Assembly (NCBI GenBank): GCA_033807695.1
Contig: CM066305.1
Span: 4,030,001 to 4,094,000, forward strand
Direction of reading: 5' to 3'
Length of the DNA stretch: 64,000 bases
Source of the DNA: Daedaleopsis sinensis
Taxonomy: Eukaryota; Basidiomycota; Agaricomycetes; Polyporales; Polyporaceae
Every line of letters starts with the position of its first letter. The stretch's first letter is position 1. The notes beneath the pieces were generated by a model. The model did no database searches. It was not told the DNA's origin and was given only the letters and a program-made list of their open reading frames with translations. Of the stretch, positions 52,159 through 64,000 are shown in pieces. Position numbers and translations under genes: made by a program.

Positions 52159-53625
52159 CTATGGAAACTGAGCCGGCGGTCCTCGCTGCACAGTGATTGT
52201 CCCGCGACCGCCCATGTCAACCAACAACTCGACCATTAAGCTCTCCAGAGAGGGTATATTTTCCTGCAGACGGTCCGCTAGAGCTTCCGCATCCAGATCA
52301 ACGAGGAACTGCTCGATCTCGTGGAAGTCGGGCGTGTGGGCTCGGTTCTGGTGCATGATGGAGTATCCAAATGTCTTGCGGAGCATCTTGCAGTCCATCG
52401 TGAGCTTGAACGCCGTGAGCGGAAGAGTGCGCAAAATGTCTATTAGCGAGGCCTGCACCAGTCACAGAGTCAGCAACAAGTTCACGATGCAGAGCTACAC
52501 TGGCACGTCGGAAACGAGAAATATCCTCACCAGCATTGCTTTGCCGTCGAGGTCACAGTCCATCTCGAGGAATTCAATCTTCAGTTGCATCGACCGTAAT
52601 CGACTACTAGTACCGCGCAGCGCGGCACCGAAATCCGGTGCGCAAACGATCGCTCCAACCACCGACACGCTTAGGTGTGCAGGACGGACATCGGCGACCA
52701 CGCCCCGGAACAAGGCCGCCTTCCGACACACGGTCATACAAAGGTTGACACGCTCTACTTCGCAGTCCAGCGCGAGAGGCCATATGTCGGGGATTGACCC
52801 AGACAACTTCTCCAACCTAGACCACCTGCCGTGCTCCTCCTGGACGGCTGTGTTTTCCTCGCGAGTGATTTCCTCTTCGTTCGGATCCATGTTGCTGCCG
52901 GAGAAGACGACGAGCGAGGCGAGATTTGGGAATGCAACTGTGTAGTGCCCGATGTTGACGGTGTCAAAGGTCTCCATGTCGAGATGGCGCACGTTTGGAT
53001 ACACGATGTCGTGGTCGGGATCAGCGGAATAGTCCGCGTCGAACCACTTCCCGGTAAGTGTCGTGAGCGTTTGGCGGATCCCTTTGAGATGGAGTATCGG
53101 ATTGCGGACGGTCGGATCTTTCCATTTGTCTTGTTCGGAGCCAGTGCAATAGTACGAGATGTCGACTTTCTGGACGTCGCCTGAGAGCGCTTTGAGGAAA
53201 ATGCGGGAGCGGCTGCCGGCGTCCGAAATGATAAGCTCGTCGATTGCAGGAATCTTAGCAAAGGCCTGCGCTAGCTGCTTTCTAGAGCTGAGAAATCGCT
53301 CAGGGTGATCGAGATGCAACATGAGAAGATGAATTCGGGGCGCTGCTGCCGAAAGAAATGTGTGGAGAAGATCTGCTGCATCTTCCGATATACGAGAGTC
53401 GTCGATATAGAGAGAGAAGGGGATAGTGAGCCGCCGCTGGTCTTCTGCGCGTAGGAACTGCACGAAGGAGAGGACGTGGCCTTCCCGCTCAAATTTGACC
53501 GTGTGCATGAGGAGCGGCCTTGGACCCGCTCGATACAGAACATGGCAGGTTTTCATGAGTTTGCTTATCTCCACTCGATCAGAAAGCACCATAATGTGGT
53601 ACAAAAGGTCGTGATTTAGCCGCAT
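52159..53625 (-). CDS. F-box/LRR-like protein
   Basis: Exons 53625-52531 and 52452-52159 join at a GTGAGG...CAG intron to 462 residues. The N-terminus MRLNHDLLYHIMVLSDRVEISKLMKTCHVLYRAGPRPLL is an F-box-like helical pair. Repeated leucine-rich units follow (IRQTLTTLTGKWF, NVRHLDMETFD, FPNLASLVVFSGSN). It probably serves as an SCF-type adaptor; the target is unknown. The start at 53625 was chosen over an upstream in-frame ATG at 53778 because it matches the neighbouring paralogue (MRFNYDVLHHIM). The two genes share intron position and layout and are clearly duplicates. Confidence 0.78.
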
Positions 53626-54340
53626 ATCGGTCAGAATGTCTTGAAAAGCCACCACTGGTAGAGCTTCTTGAAGAAAGACATCAGCGCTGATCACAAACGC
53701 GACGTAGAGAAATGCGCAAGCCACATACATTAGATCTTGCCCAGTAGTCGAGCCAAGATGTATGAAAGCAGTACGCAAAGTTGGCGCAAGTGTCCGATAC
53801 TAGGAATTGTCGCCGTGGTGGTCGTAAGTAGTAAACAGGGGTAACTGGTTTGTCAGGAGCAGAGTCGTGACGTCACGCGTTCTGCCATGTCACAGCAGAC
53901 GCCAGACCCTTGCGGCCAGAAGTCGAGCCTCGGTCAGACCCTGCCAGTCAGACCAATTAAACATACCAGTGACATACGGCGAGACGCAGATAGTACAACC
54001 ATCGCGTCTCAATTAAGTGACAGGATCAGTGCTGAGCGCTGAGGCCTGACGTGCGTCGTGAGCTGTAAAGACATGTCTGTAACTTGAGATACATAACACG
54101 ACATTCGCCGCGGCCCAGTTCGGATTTGAATGACATTCCGCCGACTCGGAGTCAGACCTCAAACTTGAACAACTGGAAGTCATATAACTTGAAGCGTGCC
54201 AGTATCGGGCTATACAAGCTACTCCTCCATGTCATCCTCCGTGGTTTCCATGTCTAGATCGGAATCGTCAGAGCGAATGATTTCAAATTGCGAGTACGTT
54301 TCTGTGGGTGCTGTTAGCGTGGAGCCACCCGCGCACATTT
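53626..54340. other. Intergenic region between two F-box-like genes
   Basis: About 700 bp with no recognised coding region; serves as the upstream region of the first and downstream region of the second gene. Confidence 0.35.
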
Positions 54341-55847
54341 TTAGTGCCAATAGAACCCACCCGTCGAGTAACGCTCCGGATATTTGTATCGCGAGCCTCG
54401 CTGCAAAGTCTCCACCGTGCCATCGGCGCGCGGGTCACTGATCTCAATAGTGATGCTTTGCAACGACGACACCCCGGCCTGTAGAACATCGGCAAGAGCC
54501 TTCGCATTGACAAGATATTGCTCGATCGGATAAAGAGGCTCATTTGGTTCCCGTTTATCGGGAAAGTCCATCATGAACGTGCTGCAGCTCATCCATAGCG
54601 CTGTCAGCTGGCCAGAGCTGACGAGCTTCACGAGCGATTCCTGTCGTATGCGCCGTCAGCAGCGGTCTCCGAGTCGCCATTGTTTGGGTCAGATAACAAA
54701 GACTGGGACACCTCACCTGGAAGTCCTCTCCAGCCAATTCGCGATCGTCCTTGTCGAACTTGACCTTTAGCTGCAGCGACCGCATCGCACGAATCGCGTC
54801 CTGAACCTGTGGAAAGGTAACGAGACTGCAGAGAACCCTCCCGCCCAGCTCAACGTAAAGGTGGGATGGGCGTGTGTCTGCGAGCACATCGAGGAACTTG
54901 GGCGTGTCCCACGGGTAGCTGTCCAGGCCCACGTACTCGACCGGGCAGTCCAGCCCAAGGCACCACAGGTCGACCGCCGATCCCGTGAGCCATTCCAGCT
55001 TGGGCCACCGGCCATGGCGCGCCTGAGCGGTTTTGTTGCGCGCACGAAGAGAGACCTCTCTGCCGTCGTCCCTCGGAAAGGGCCCACTCACACCTGTCGC
55101 GAGGGCGATGGAAGCCAGGTTCGGGAACGCGGGGACATAGTGCGCGAGGTTGGGAGTTTCGAACGTGTTTAGCTCGAGGTAGCGCATGTTCGGGTACACG
55201 ATGTCGTAGGCCTCCGCCTCGTCGTCCGTCTGGAACCACAACCCGGACAGGCTGGTGAGCGTGTGCTTGACTGATGTAAGGAGGCTGATTGGGTTGCGGT
55301 CGTCGGGGTCGTCGTCTTCGTCGAGAAGCGGGTCGTCTTCGTCGCACAAGTATTCGATGTGCACCCGCTTGACTGGTCCGATGACTTGCTGGAGGAGTTC
55401 GCGCGAGTGGGTACCCGCGTCTATGACCACGATCTCGTCTATTGTAGCGATTCGTGCGAGAGCCTGGGGGAGATCGATATTGGAGCTCAAGAACGCTTCG
55501 GGGTTGTAGAAGTGCAAGGAGAGAAGGTGGAGTTGAGGTCCTACATCGGCAAGGAAAGCCCACAGCAGCCCTGCTACATCAGGATCAATCTGGTTGCCCG
55601 AAAAGCAGAGACGGAAGGGGATAGCGAGGCGGCGGCCTTGATCTGCATTCAGGAACATCATGAAGGTCAGGATCTCGTTTTCCCAGCCGATGTCTATAGG
55701 TTTGTTGCGAAGCAGGGGTCTGGCGCCCTCTCGGTACAGAAGCTTGCACGTCTGCATCAGCTTGCTAACCTCCGTGCGTTCGCAGAGCTCCATGATGTGA
55801 TGAAGAACGTCGTAGTTGAACCTCATCGCATGGAGCGCGACATCCAT
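54341..55847 (-). CDS. F-box/LRR-like protein, paralogue
   Basis: Exons 55847-54717 and 54640-54341 join in frame to 476 residues. The N-terminus MDVALHAMRFNYDVLHHIMELCERTEVSKLMQTCKLLYREGARPLL parallels the gene at 52159-53625. Shared blocks include the RRLAIPF stretch, LHLLSLHF near FLSS, KHTLTSLSGLWF, and DIVYPNMRYLELNTFETPN (the neighbour has DIVYPNVRHLDMETFDTVN). An acidic insertion (DEDDPLLDEDDDPDD) is unique to this copy. Substrate-adaptor function is inferred from the family. A start at the internal ATG (MRFNYDV, 55826) would align better with the neighbour and is an alternative. Confidence 0.78.
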
Positions 55848-56709
55848 GGATCAACGAAGCTGGAGCAAGAGATGTTCAATGAAGGAGTCTTACTACGTAG
55901 AGACTCGGAGATAGTACGGCAGTGAGACGAAACACTTACATTATACAACTCCGATTTGGAGTCCACTTGCCCTTCTGTTGAATTTTCGTCGAATTGACAA
56001 GAGCTACGACGAGGCGATGATGAGATGCAGTTTGTAAAGTTTCATGAAAAGGAACATACCGGAGTACAGTGTTCAAGTTATCGGGGGCGCTGTGAAGACC
56101 CACCAGACCTCGATAATGGTAGTAGAGATGAAGCTCAAGTTGAGGTAGGAAGGTACTAGTCCTGTTGCGCATGCTGTTGCGATGCCGACACCCGGGCCAG
56201 GTTGGTAAAAAGATAACACGTGTCACGCTCGTAAGTACTTATGTATGCGCCACAGTGACGAGGATTAGCACGCTTTGAAACAATTGCCTTCAAAACTTTC
56301 TGCGTCGGTTGTTCTTCCTCGTGGTCATGGTCAATGTGAGCCATGACGTCTACGAGCTCAGCGGGCCAGTACTATTTACCACAGTGGGTATGCTTCCGTT
56401 GAATGGACCAGCTGACCATCGCGAAGTCAAGTCACTCGGGCTGCCCTTCAACTTGAAGTTCCTTGAATTTGACCGACGTGACGTTTGCCCGTGCTATGGT
56501 CCTGATATGTAGTCCTCCTGAAAGGTTACTGCAAGAAATACGAACTCCTGCAGAATTGAATGAGTCGTTACATGTTCGGATGGCAAAAGTAACCCGATTG
56601 CAACGTTCAAATCCAGTCACGTAAGGTCACATCTTGGTCACATCCTCAGGCTCAGTAGACGCCGGTAGTTACGTAGAGGGGCATCACGTGCGCGTCTATC
56701 CAGCGAAAG
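55848..56709. other. Intergenic region upstream of the GH92 gene
   Basis: No gene recognised. The upstream regions of the divergent F-box-like and GH92 genes lie here. Confidence 0.35.
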
Positions 56710-56715
56710 TATATA
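56710..56715 (+). promoter_or_regulatory. TATA box of the GH92 gene
   Basis: TATATA 83 nt upstream of the ATG at 56793. Confidence 0.45.
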
Positions 56716-56792
56716 GTATGCGACCCTACTTCCCTTCGCTCCTTCATCATCCTTCCTGACTTCCTCTAGCCTCTTTGCTACCCCTGGATGAT

Positions 56793-59700
56793 ATGAGGAA
56801 CGCAGTACTCACTGTCTATCTCACTGTGCTTATTGTTGCGACCAACGCCAACGGGCACCTCCACAGACGCGACGCGCCGCCGGCGTTCTCCAAGCCAGCC
56901 AGTGAGGCAGTCGATTATATTGACCCGTGAGTATCGTTTAAATTCAAGTTTATGAATGTAGATGGGCCCTGTAAGGTCAGAATAACTTGCTCGAAATGAG
57001 TCGTTACACTGGCGTAGTGTGGTACTCAGTCGAATACACGACGTGCAATGGCTATTTATAAGGATTCTTGGGAGATCGGTGGGAACATAAGACCGTATTC
57101 CGGCCGATTTCTCAGAAATTTCCATGCGTTGGAAGTTCATCACTTTAAAACGGTTTCTCAACCTGTGAATGGGAGGTTGGACAGGTGACCCAACCCAATA
57201 GCCGGACAGTGCCTTGACGGTTTCCCAAACCTCAGGCTGCCACATTTTCCAATAGGATACGAAGACCCCATTTGCAGAGCGGGAGACAGTTCAAATTGAC
57301 GACTATCATGCCTTGTGACTTTGACTGCTGAGTTTGGCCATTGCACGTCGTGATAGAGCATGGCTCGAGGAACTGTCTCGCAGCGGGACAGACCATGGAC
57401 AAATCGCTGACAGTCAGTATTGAATATCAGGTTTATTGGCAATGGTGGCGACTCTCCTAACGGATCGGGAGGTATGATCCCTTCGACCGCGCCTCCATTC
57501 GCCATGACTCGGTGGACGGCGCAGACGCGTCAAAACTACGTCTCGGTCACTCCATACAACTATACCGACACCTCGATCCATGGCTTCCAAGGCACTCATC
57601 AACCCGCGATCTGGATGGGCGAAAGTGGCCCAGCTATCGTTGCTCCGGGCGCAGGCAAGGTTCGACCTGTCTTCGAGGACCGCGGCATGAGCTTCAGCCA
57701 CGCGAACGAGATCGCTACCGCAAGCTACTACTCGGTCATCATGGACGCGATAGAGGGTGGAAAAATCCACGCCGAACAATCTGCTAGTAAGCCGTGATGC
57801 AGCCACTGTCAATGTACAGGCTGACCACGAGCGATGTCCGCTGTAGCGTCGCGTGTCGGACACCTCCGCTTCACGTTCAAGGACACTCAAGCGCCCTACG
57901 TTCTCCTCGAGGCGACGCGCGCGTTTGTGCTGGGCTCGGACGACCCGACGAACCTCACCTACCCTCACGGCTCCATCGCCATCGACCCCGCCCGCCGCGA
58001 GATCACCGGGCGCAACCCCGAGCGGCAGGATTTCATCATCGGCCCGAGCCCCGCGCCGTCCTTCGCGGGCTACTTCTGCGCGCGGTTCGACGTGCCATTT
58101 GCCGGCTTCGGGACGGCGCAGAACGGGAGCATCGCAGAGAACGCGACGGCTGGGGAGGGTGCGTTGCTGTCGGGCTTTGCGCGTTTTACGGAGGGCACGA
58201 AAGTCGTGAATGTGCGCGTCGGCGTGTCGTTCATCTCTGTTGAGCAGGCGCGGAGGAATTTGGAGACGGAGATCCCGGACGGGACTGCGCTGGAGGAGAC
58301 TGCGCGCAAGACGCGCGCCGAATGGGCCGAGAAGCTGGACCGAGTGGACGTGCAGGGCGGAAGCGAGGAAGAGAAGGTCATCTTCTACACTGCTGTGTTC
58401 CACACGCTCCAGGTGAGTGTACTCTCGTGTGCGATATTGCCTAGGCGCTGATGGGGTGCGGCAGTATCCGTATGAGCAGAACGAGGATGGAAAGTATTAC
58501 TCTGGGTACGACGACACCGTCCATGAGGGCGTGTCGTATACTGGGTATTCAATCTGGGTGAGCGAGTTCCGCGTTTTGGATTGCTGGTACATACTCACCT
58601 TGTTATAGGACACTTTCCGTGCAGAATGGGCATGGCAGATCTTGCTCGCACCTGAACGCATCCCAGGAATGGTGCAGAGTATGCTACAGGACTATCGTGA
58701 GGTGCGTATACTCGCCGCATTCGCACGGTCAATTTTTGAACTGTTATACCAGGGTGGTTGGCTGCCGATGTGGAAGAACATAGTCGGTGAGACTATACCA
58801 CAATACCCTTGTTTGTAGGAAGCTGACGGTTCTCTCAGAAACGAACATCATGGTATGATCACCGAAGCATCGAACGATAGTCGAGTCCGGGGACTGATAC
58901 TGATGTCGCTGTGCAGGTCGGCACTCACGCGGACTCCCTCATCGCCGAGGCCGTTGTAAAGGGCATTCGCGACTTTGATCTGAAGACTGCGTGGGAGGCC
59001 GTCCTGAAGGATGCTACCGTCCCTCCTGAGAACGATTGGAATACATCGTGAGTTTGCTCATTCTCCCGCACTGTCATTTACTGATCCCAATTTCAGGTAC
59101 TTCGACCGTGAGCAGGTTCGTTATGGATGTCTGATATATCATCATTGTCCTTCTTAATTGTCCGTCTACAGAACGTAGGCTATGAAGTCCGTGCAGGCCT
59201 TTCGTCCGTGTATGCTACGCACGGATGGGTCGCGTCTGACATCCACTCAGAGGCTGCGTCCCGCACGCTCGACTACGCATGTGCGTTATGCTACGCCGTT
59301 GGGTCTAGATCTCGCCTGATGCATCGTGTACTGTGACAGACGATGACTACGCCGCATCCGTCCTAGCCGCGGCCGTCTCCGAGGACGAGTGGGCTACGAT
59401 GCTGCGCGAGCGCGCCTTCGCGGCCCCGTTTAGCATCTTCAACAACGACACAGGCTTCATGGAGGCACGCAACGCGTCGGGGGCATGGGCCGGCCAGGAT
59501 GCGGGCTGGACCGAGGGCGATATGTGGGCGTACACGTTCGATGTTGTCCACGACGTCCCAGAGCTCATTAGACGGAGGGGTGGGAATGCGTCATTTGTGG
59601 AATTCTTGGACCAGCACTTTGATGGAGGGCATAACGATCACACCAACGAGGTACGTGATAAACTTTGCTGCTGACTTGGGGGATGTTGACGACCTGGATA

Positions 59701-60388
59701 CGTTATGCTGTAGCCTTCACATCATATTCCGTACTACTACTCGCTTGCGGGTGCGGCGACAAAGTCTCAGGAACGGATCCGCGAGATCGCGAAGGTGAAC
59801 TACAATACCTCCGCCAATGGACTCTCGGGGGTACGCCTGTTCTCTTCCATACCTGTTCTCTTCCATGCGCTCTCCGCGTCCATGCTGACAGATCGAGCGA
59901 TTTTACAGAATGAGGACTGCGGCCAGATGAGCGCATGGTACATCTTCAGCGCGCTTGGGTTTTACCCCGTCGACCCTGTCTCTGCGGAATATGTTATCGG
60001 AACGTAAGTCCATGTCCGCCTAGCTCTTCGAGTCTGAGGAATGTCGCTGATCATGTTCGTCGGTATGTGCAGGCCGTTCTTTGACAAAGTGACGGTCCAT
60101 CTCCCGGGCGCGGAGCACCCGCTCGTGATCAGCTCACGCGGTGCTCCGAGCAAGCCGTACATCAAGAGTGTCTCGGTCAATGGGAAGAAAGTCGTCAGCC
60201 CCGTGCTGAAGCACGAGGACATCGCATTTGGTGGCCTGGTGGTGTTCGAGATGAGCGAAAAGCCACAAGTATGGTCGTCAATCACTCTGGTGAGTTAGTT
60301 GGCGGCTTCATGCATAGGGTGTGCCTGACGGTAGTCCTCTCGATTATAGTTCAAAGACGATGAGAGGTATGAACATGTTGAACTGTAA
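56793..60388 (+). CDS. Secreted GH92 alpha-1,2-mannosidase
   Basis: Fifteen exons join in frame to 775 residues: 56793-56926, 57431-57786, 57847-58412, 58465-58557, 58609-58701, 58753-58786, 58839-58852, 58917-59047, 59097-59115, 59172-59280, 59340-59650, 59714-59830, 59909-60003, 60073-60289, 60350-60388. The N-terminus MRNAVLTVYLTVLIVATNANG is a signal peptide. GH92 marks are IGNGGDSPNGSGGMIP near the start, TFRAEWAWQILLAPE, the calcium-site/catalytic stretch HNDHTNEPSHHIPYYY, and NEDCGQMSAWYIFSALGFYPV. The family consists of calcium-dependent exo-mannosidases acting on fungal mannoproteins or N-glycans. Exons 7 (14 nt) and 9 (19 nt) are microexons. Intron 1 is 504 nt, far longer than the rest. 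The gene appears intact. Confidence 0.93.
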
Positions 60389-62273
60389 TGCGGATATGAG
60401 CACTCGTAGCGTGCTGACATCCGTATCGTCGGATGTACTACAGCCATGCGCGATGACTGGCGAGTTCGTACTATCGGGTGTACTGAGTTGTTAGAGTCCC
60501 TACTAGCCTGCAGAGTATGTATACAATAAGAGGCTCATTGCTCTGCACAAGTTTTTGGTAATCGCTCGACTCAAGCCAAGTACTATTAGACTATGAGGTT
60601 GGGCTCCTTGTCCAGCGATACCCAGCGGTACTAATAAGTAGCCGCGGCGGAGTCCGGGAGACAACGTTGAATCACGGCTAATAGTTCGGTAGGATGTGTG
60701 TCAAACGCAGCGCACTGAGACGGGCAGGCGCCGCACTCGACTTGTGGGTTGCCACTGGTTGCCACTACCAGGACGTGGTGGTTGCGTTGCAACCTGAGTC
60801 GGAATCGAGGAGCGTCCAAGGAGAGGTAGAGCGCCCGTCGGCTCGATATCCGATCACGATTGATCAAGCGGAACTACACTTGAGCGGAACGGTCACATTC
60901 CTCTCCTCCTCCTCCTCCTCCTCGAGCCTCGTCGAGCTCACAGCTCTGGAGTTCGTTGCACGGCGGGCCTTCTCCTCGGATGAAGATATTGGACTGGAAC
61001 CAGTTGGAGAGGAACGAGCTCATCGTTGTAGGACCGTCCTTCCCTCACGTCAATAAGTCCGACTATTCGATCATCGTCTGCTTGCCCGGGGTGACAAGAG
61101 CTCATCTACCTATATGCATACCGCTCTGTCGACGACGCTTGTAAAAAGTACTGCGCTGCATCATGCTGCAGTTTTAGCGCAATCCGCCGAATCCTGAGGC
61201 CTGAGGCACGAAGGACCGTCCAAGACTGCAGTCCCTGGCAAGATGCCTCGTTCTAGTGAGTTCTCTCGCAGTGTATGCTATGACTAGTGCGCAGCGTCGT
61301 AGGACCCCCGAATAAGCGCTACGAGCTCTTATCCCCCCGACCACCGAAAAGGGCCGTTTTGGAGGTCAAAAATCGCCGAAGGACACGTATGCACTGTCAC
61401 GGTTGATGCGTAAGTACTGCGCGCCGTGCGCGGGCAGATACCAGTTTAGTCATTAGTACCCACGCAGTTCATCAAGGTCATATCTGCACAGTTGGAGTAG
61501 GGCTCCGCATCTGGCGGTTTGGAGCCTGGAGGTAGTGTGTCTCCGCAGCTAGCCGAGATAATATCACTCCTTTTTCTTATCCGGGAGTACGTAGAGGAGC
61601 CTACGCGGACTAGCGATCGGTGAGTTTCAAATGTAGCGCTCAAACTTCGTGTGGTCCCAGGCTGATCCACATCCTCTGTATGTCCTTTGTCTACAGTTGT
61701 CTACGCTCGTAACGAGAAAACCCGTTGCATGCTTAGTCGACCAGAGTGGTAGCCAAGTCTCCTGAATATAAAGGAGACAGACATCCATCACCGGCGAACT
61801 TGCTCGAGTAAGCTGGTCTACCGTGACAGACAACACATTAATTCCGAATATCACTTCCCCCTGAGGCACCCTGGTCGTACGCAGAAAACGCAACGTAGCC
61901 GACACGTCACATTCGACGCAGTCTTCAGCATCAGGTATTGTATTATAATTAGACACCTTTAGCTTGGTCATAGTGTGACTCAGATTCATTTGTGCGCTCC
62001 ACGGATCCATGGATGTGCGTGTTCTATGCCTCTGCTAACTGCTAACTGCCTATATTAATAGTCCTCGACGAAAAACCCTTGTCTTCAAGCTGCTCCATCG
62101 GCAAAGCCAGCGCCGGTGTCCGATTGTGCATTCCAGTGTTACGTGTACGTGTACTCGCACCGAGTCAAACGACTGCGAAGTGCGTAGCTCGGCTGCGGTT
62201 CCGCGCCCGTGATATATGCCAAACTACACCCGAAGGCTACCGATCGGCAGGATCGGAGAAGTTACTCATGCGC
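60389..62273. other. Long region without a confirmed gene
   Basis: About 1.9 kb. It includes a short (TCC)n microsatellite at about 60903-60921. A 127-codon minus-strand frame at 61627-62010 has no recognisable family features; it might be a small gene, but nothing beyond openness supports it. Confidence 0.35.
60903..60921. repeat. (TCC)n microsatellite
   Basis: About six tandem TCC units. Confidence 0.8.
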
Positions 62274-62280
62274 TATAAAG
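62274..62280 (+). promoter_or_regulatory. TATA box of the Rossmann-fold gene
   Basis: TATAAAG 63 nt upstream of the ATG at 62337. Confidence 0.5.
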
Positions 62281-62336
62281 GCACGTTGATATCCTTCATG
62301 CGGATCGTCATCAACTCATCTTCTCCTTCTCCCATC

Positions 62337-63352
62337 ATGAACGTCCTCGTCCTCGGCGGATCGAAGAACATTGGCTACTATGCCGCAGTGAGGCTCCTCA
62401 GTACGTCGACTCGGATAGCGACTATATCCGAGATGCTACTAATCTCCTCCTATCTCTGTCTGCAGAGAAGGGAGCGACCGTCACATTCCTCCTCCGCCGT
62501 ACCTCTGTCTTCGACAACGACAAGGAGATACAGTCGTACGTCAAAGACGGCAAAGCACAACTCGTGCCCGGAGACGCTCTCAACGCAGACAACGTCAAGA
62601 GCGCATGGGAAGCCTCCCTTGCCCTCGGCTCAGGCACGATTGATATCGTGCTGTCCACGATAGGTACGCATCCCATGGCTCAGGCTGCAGCCAACCCTCG
62701 CGTCTGCAGCTGGCCTCGGGTCCCTTCCCCTAGTCCACATGCACATACACTAACACCCCAACCCCCAGGCGGTGCCCCCAGCTTCAGCTTCTCAAAAGGC
62801 CTCACGCTCGACAACCCCAACATCTGCACCCGCTCCATTCTCAACCTCCTCTCCACCCTCCCCCCTCCCCTCCGCTTGCCCGCGTCCCAGCCGCGCTTCG
62901 TCGTCGTGTCCACAATGGGCGCGACCGCCGCCGCGCACGCGCGCCTCCCCTTCGGGCTGCACACCTTGTACGGCACCGCCCTCCGCCTCCCGCACATCGA
63001 CAAGCTCGGCGCGGAGCGCGTGCTCGCGCACGTCACAGGGCGCCCGTGGGCGCCCGAGGACGTCGTGCGTCCGCAGATCCTCCCCGACGGCTGGGAGGCG
63101 ACACCGGGGCTGCCCGGGCCCGCGGAGCTCGCGCACGTGCTCGTCGTGCGCCCTGCGCTGTTCACCGATGGGGAGTGCCGCGCGGACAAGGCGCAGGCGG
63201 GAGAGGGCAAGCCGGCGTACCGCGCGGCGCCGGAGGAGATGAGGGACGGGTACAGGGTGTCGCGGCGGGACGTCGCGCACTTCATCGTCGAGGACGCGGT
63301 GCCAAACTGGAGCAAGTGGGAGGGCATCGGCGGGGTCGTGCTCGCGTACTGA
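62337..63352 (+). CDS. NAD(P)-binding Rossmann-fold protein (NmrA/epimerase-like)
   Basis: Exons 62337-62400, 62466-62663 and 62769-63352 give 281 residues. The N-terminus MNVLVLGGSKNIGYYAAVRLL is a Gly-rich nucleotide-binding loop with atypical spacing (GGSKNIG). It is followed by TVTFLLRRT, where the Arg residues would suit NADP. VLSTIGG marks the end of the fourth strand. RFVVVSTMGATAAAH occupies the catalytic-strand position, but no YxxxK dyad is evident, as in NmrA-type members that sense or bind nucleotides rather than catalyse. A TATAAAG box lies 63 nt upstream. No signal peptide; probably cytosolic. Function beyond nucleotide binding is unknown. Confidence 0.85.
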
Positions 63353-64000
63353 GTACTGAGCTGTGCTATGTCGCCGACCTGCCTACCTATTAGATCTATG
63401 GACCCACACGCATCTCTGTATAATACACACCCACACGGCTGCGTGCCAACTTTTTGTGCGATTAGTCTCGGCCCGGTCGACGCGCGCTTGAACTGCCTTA
63501 TTTGGCTCTCGATCTGCTACTCCGGTGAGGATCGCAGCATTCGCATGGCGTTCCGAGTCTACGCCCGTGCGGGCCTTTACCGTATTCCTCCCATGGAAGC
63601 TACCTTCGAGACCTCGGGCAAGGTGTTTTCATAGCTTCCGCGACGGCTATGCGAAGTTCGCGTGACCGACGGGCGGCGACGAGACACTGTAGCGGCGACA
63701 CGAGACCGTGGCGGGGGCGAGCATGCTACTGCTTGCTTCTATTTCTGGCAGATGTAGCCTGTTCGTCCTTCAATAGATATGCACAGCTGTCAAGTATAGG
63801 AATCATCACTGGTACTTACTACGAGGCTACTCCGGGCAGCGCTAGATGTCGCGATATACCTCTTTCGCGCCGCCGGGAACGCAAGTACACTTGGGAGGCG
63901 GCACTGGGCACCCGCCTCACCGTGAGCAACGCGAGTACTATTAGCCCTGACCGCAGAATACGACCTGTCACCGGCACCATACGACCATCGCCGCTTCCAA
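63353..64000. other. 3' edge of window, no gene recognised
   Basis: About 650 bp with short frames only. A gene starting beyond 64000 cannot be excluded. Confidence 0.3.

Noticed and set aside
54850..55925. Long frames on both strands over the F-box-like gene
   Set aside because: Overlap exon 1 of the gene at 54341-55847, which has family features and a supported intron.
57414..58403. 329-codon minus-strand open frame
   Set aside because: Antisense to GH92 exons 2-3; low-complexity Arg/Ala-rich translation.

Overview
This window comes from a filamentous basidiomycete, most likely a wood- or litter-decaying Agaricomycete. That placement is inferred from dense 50-60 nt introns, very short exons, several F-box-like genes, and a secretome of GMC oxidoreductase, GH3, GH92 and GH79 enzymes. 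No bacterial features, rRNA, canonical tRNA or CRISPR array were seen. Exon models were read by hand. For every multi-exon gene called intact, the exon lengths sum to a multiple of three.

Layout. 1-4.3 kb: a Ty1/copia retrotransposon on the minus strand that runs off the left edge, followed by a foldback element with tRNA-like arms; the two sit against the broken 3' end of a GH79 gene (4.3-5.9 kb). 6-9 kb: a decayed phospholipase D fragment and repeat-rich DNA. 9.1-10.5 kb: an F-box/LRR-like gene. 11-17.5 kb: four paralogous 2-oxoglutarate/Fe(II) oxygenase genes sharing a 7-exon plan. 18.4-26.4 kb: two paralogous salicylate-hydroxylase-like FAD monooxygenases and one phenol-hydroxylase-like FAD monooxygenase. 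26.8-30.8 kb: a MARVEL-like membrane protein, an F-box gene and a decayed F-box relative.

33-47.5 kb: two near-identical copies of a secreted, probably GPI-anchored GMC oxidoreductase, about 10.8 kb apart. The second copy has lost a base just after its start codon. The 7 kb between them is GC-rich, repeat-like DNA with many GGTACGTACC-type palindromes and one small gene of unknown function. 48-51.4 kb: GH3 glycosidase. 52-56 kb: two F-box-like genes. 56.8-60.4 kb: GH92 alpha-mannosidase. 62.3-63.4 kb: a Rossmann-fold NAD(P)-binding protein.

How the genes may work together: 11-26 kb holds seven oxygenases in three families with no obvious scaffold-making enzyme. It looks like paralogous tailoring or catabolic capacity for aromatic or secondary metabolites rather than a complete biosynthetic cluster (inference). 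The secreted GMC, GH3, GH92 and GH79 proteins fit extracellular lignocellulose and glycan turnover. Local duplication is the main force shaping the window: four oxygenases, two monooxygenases, two GMC genes and repeated F-box genes.
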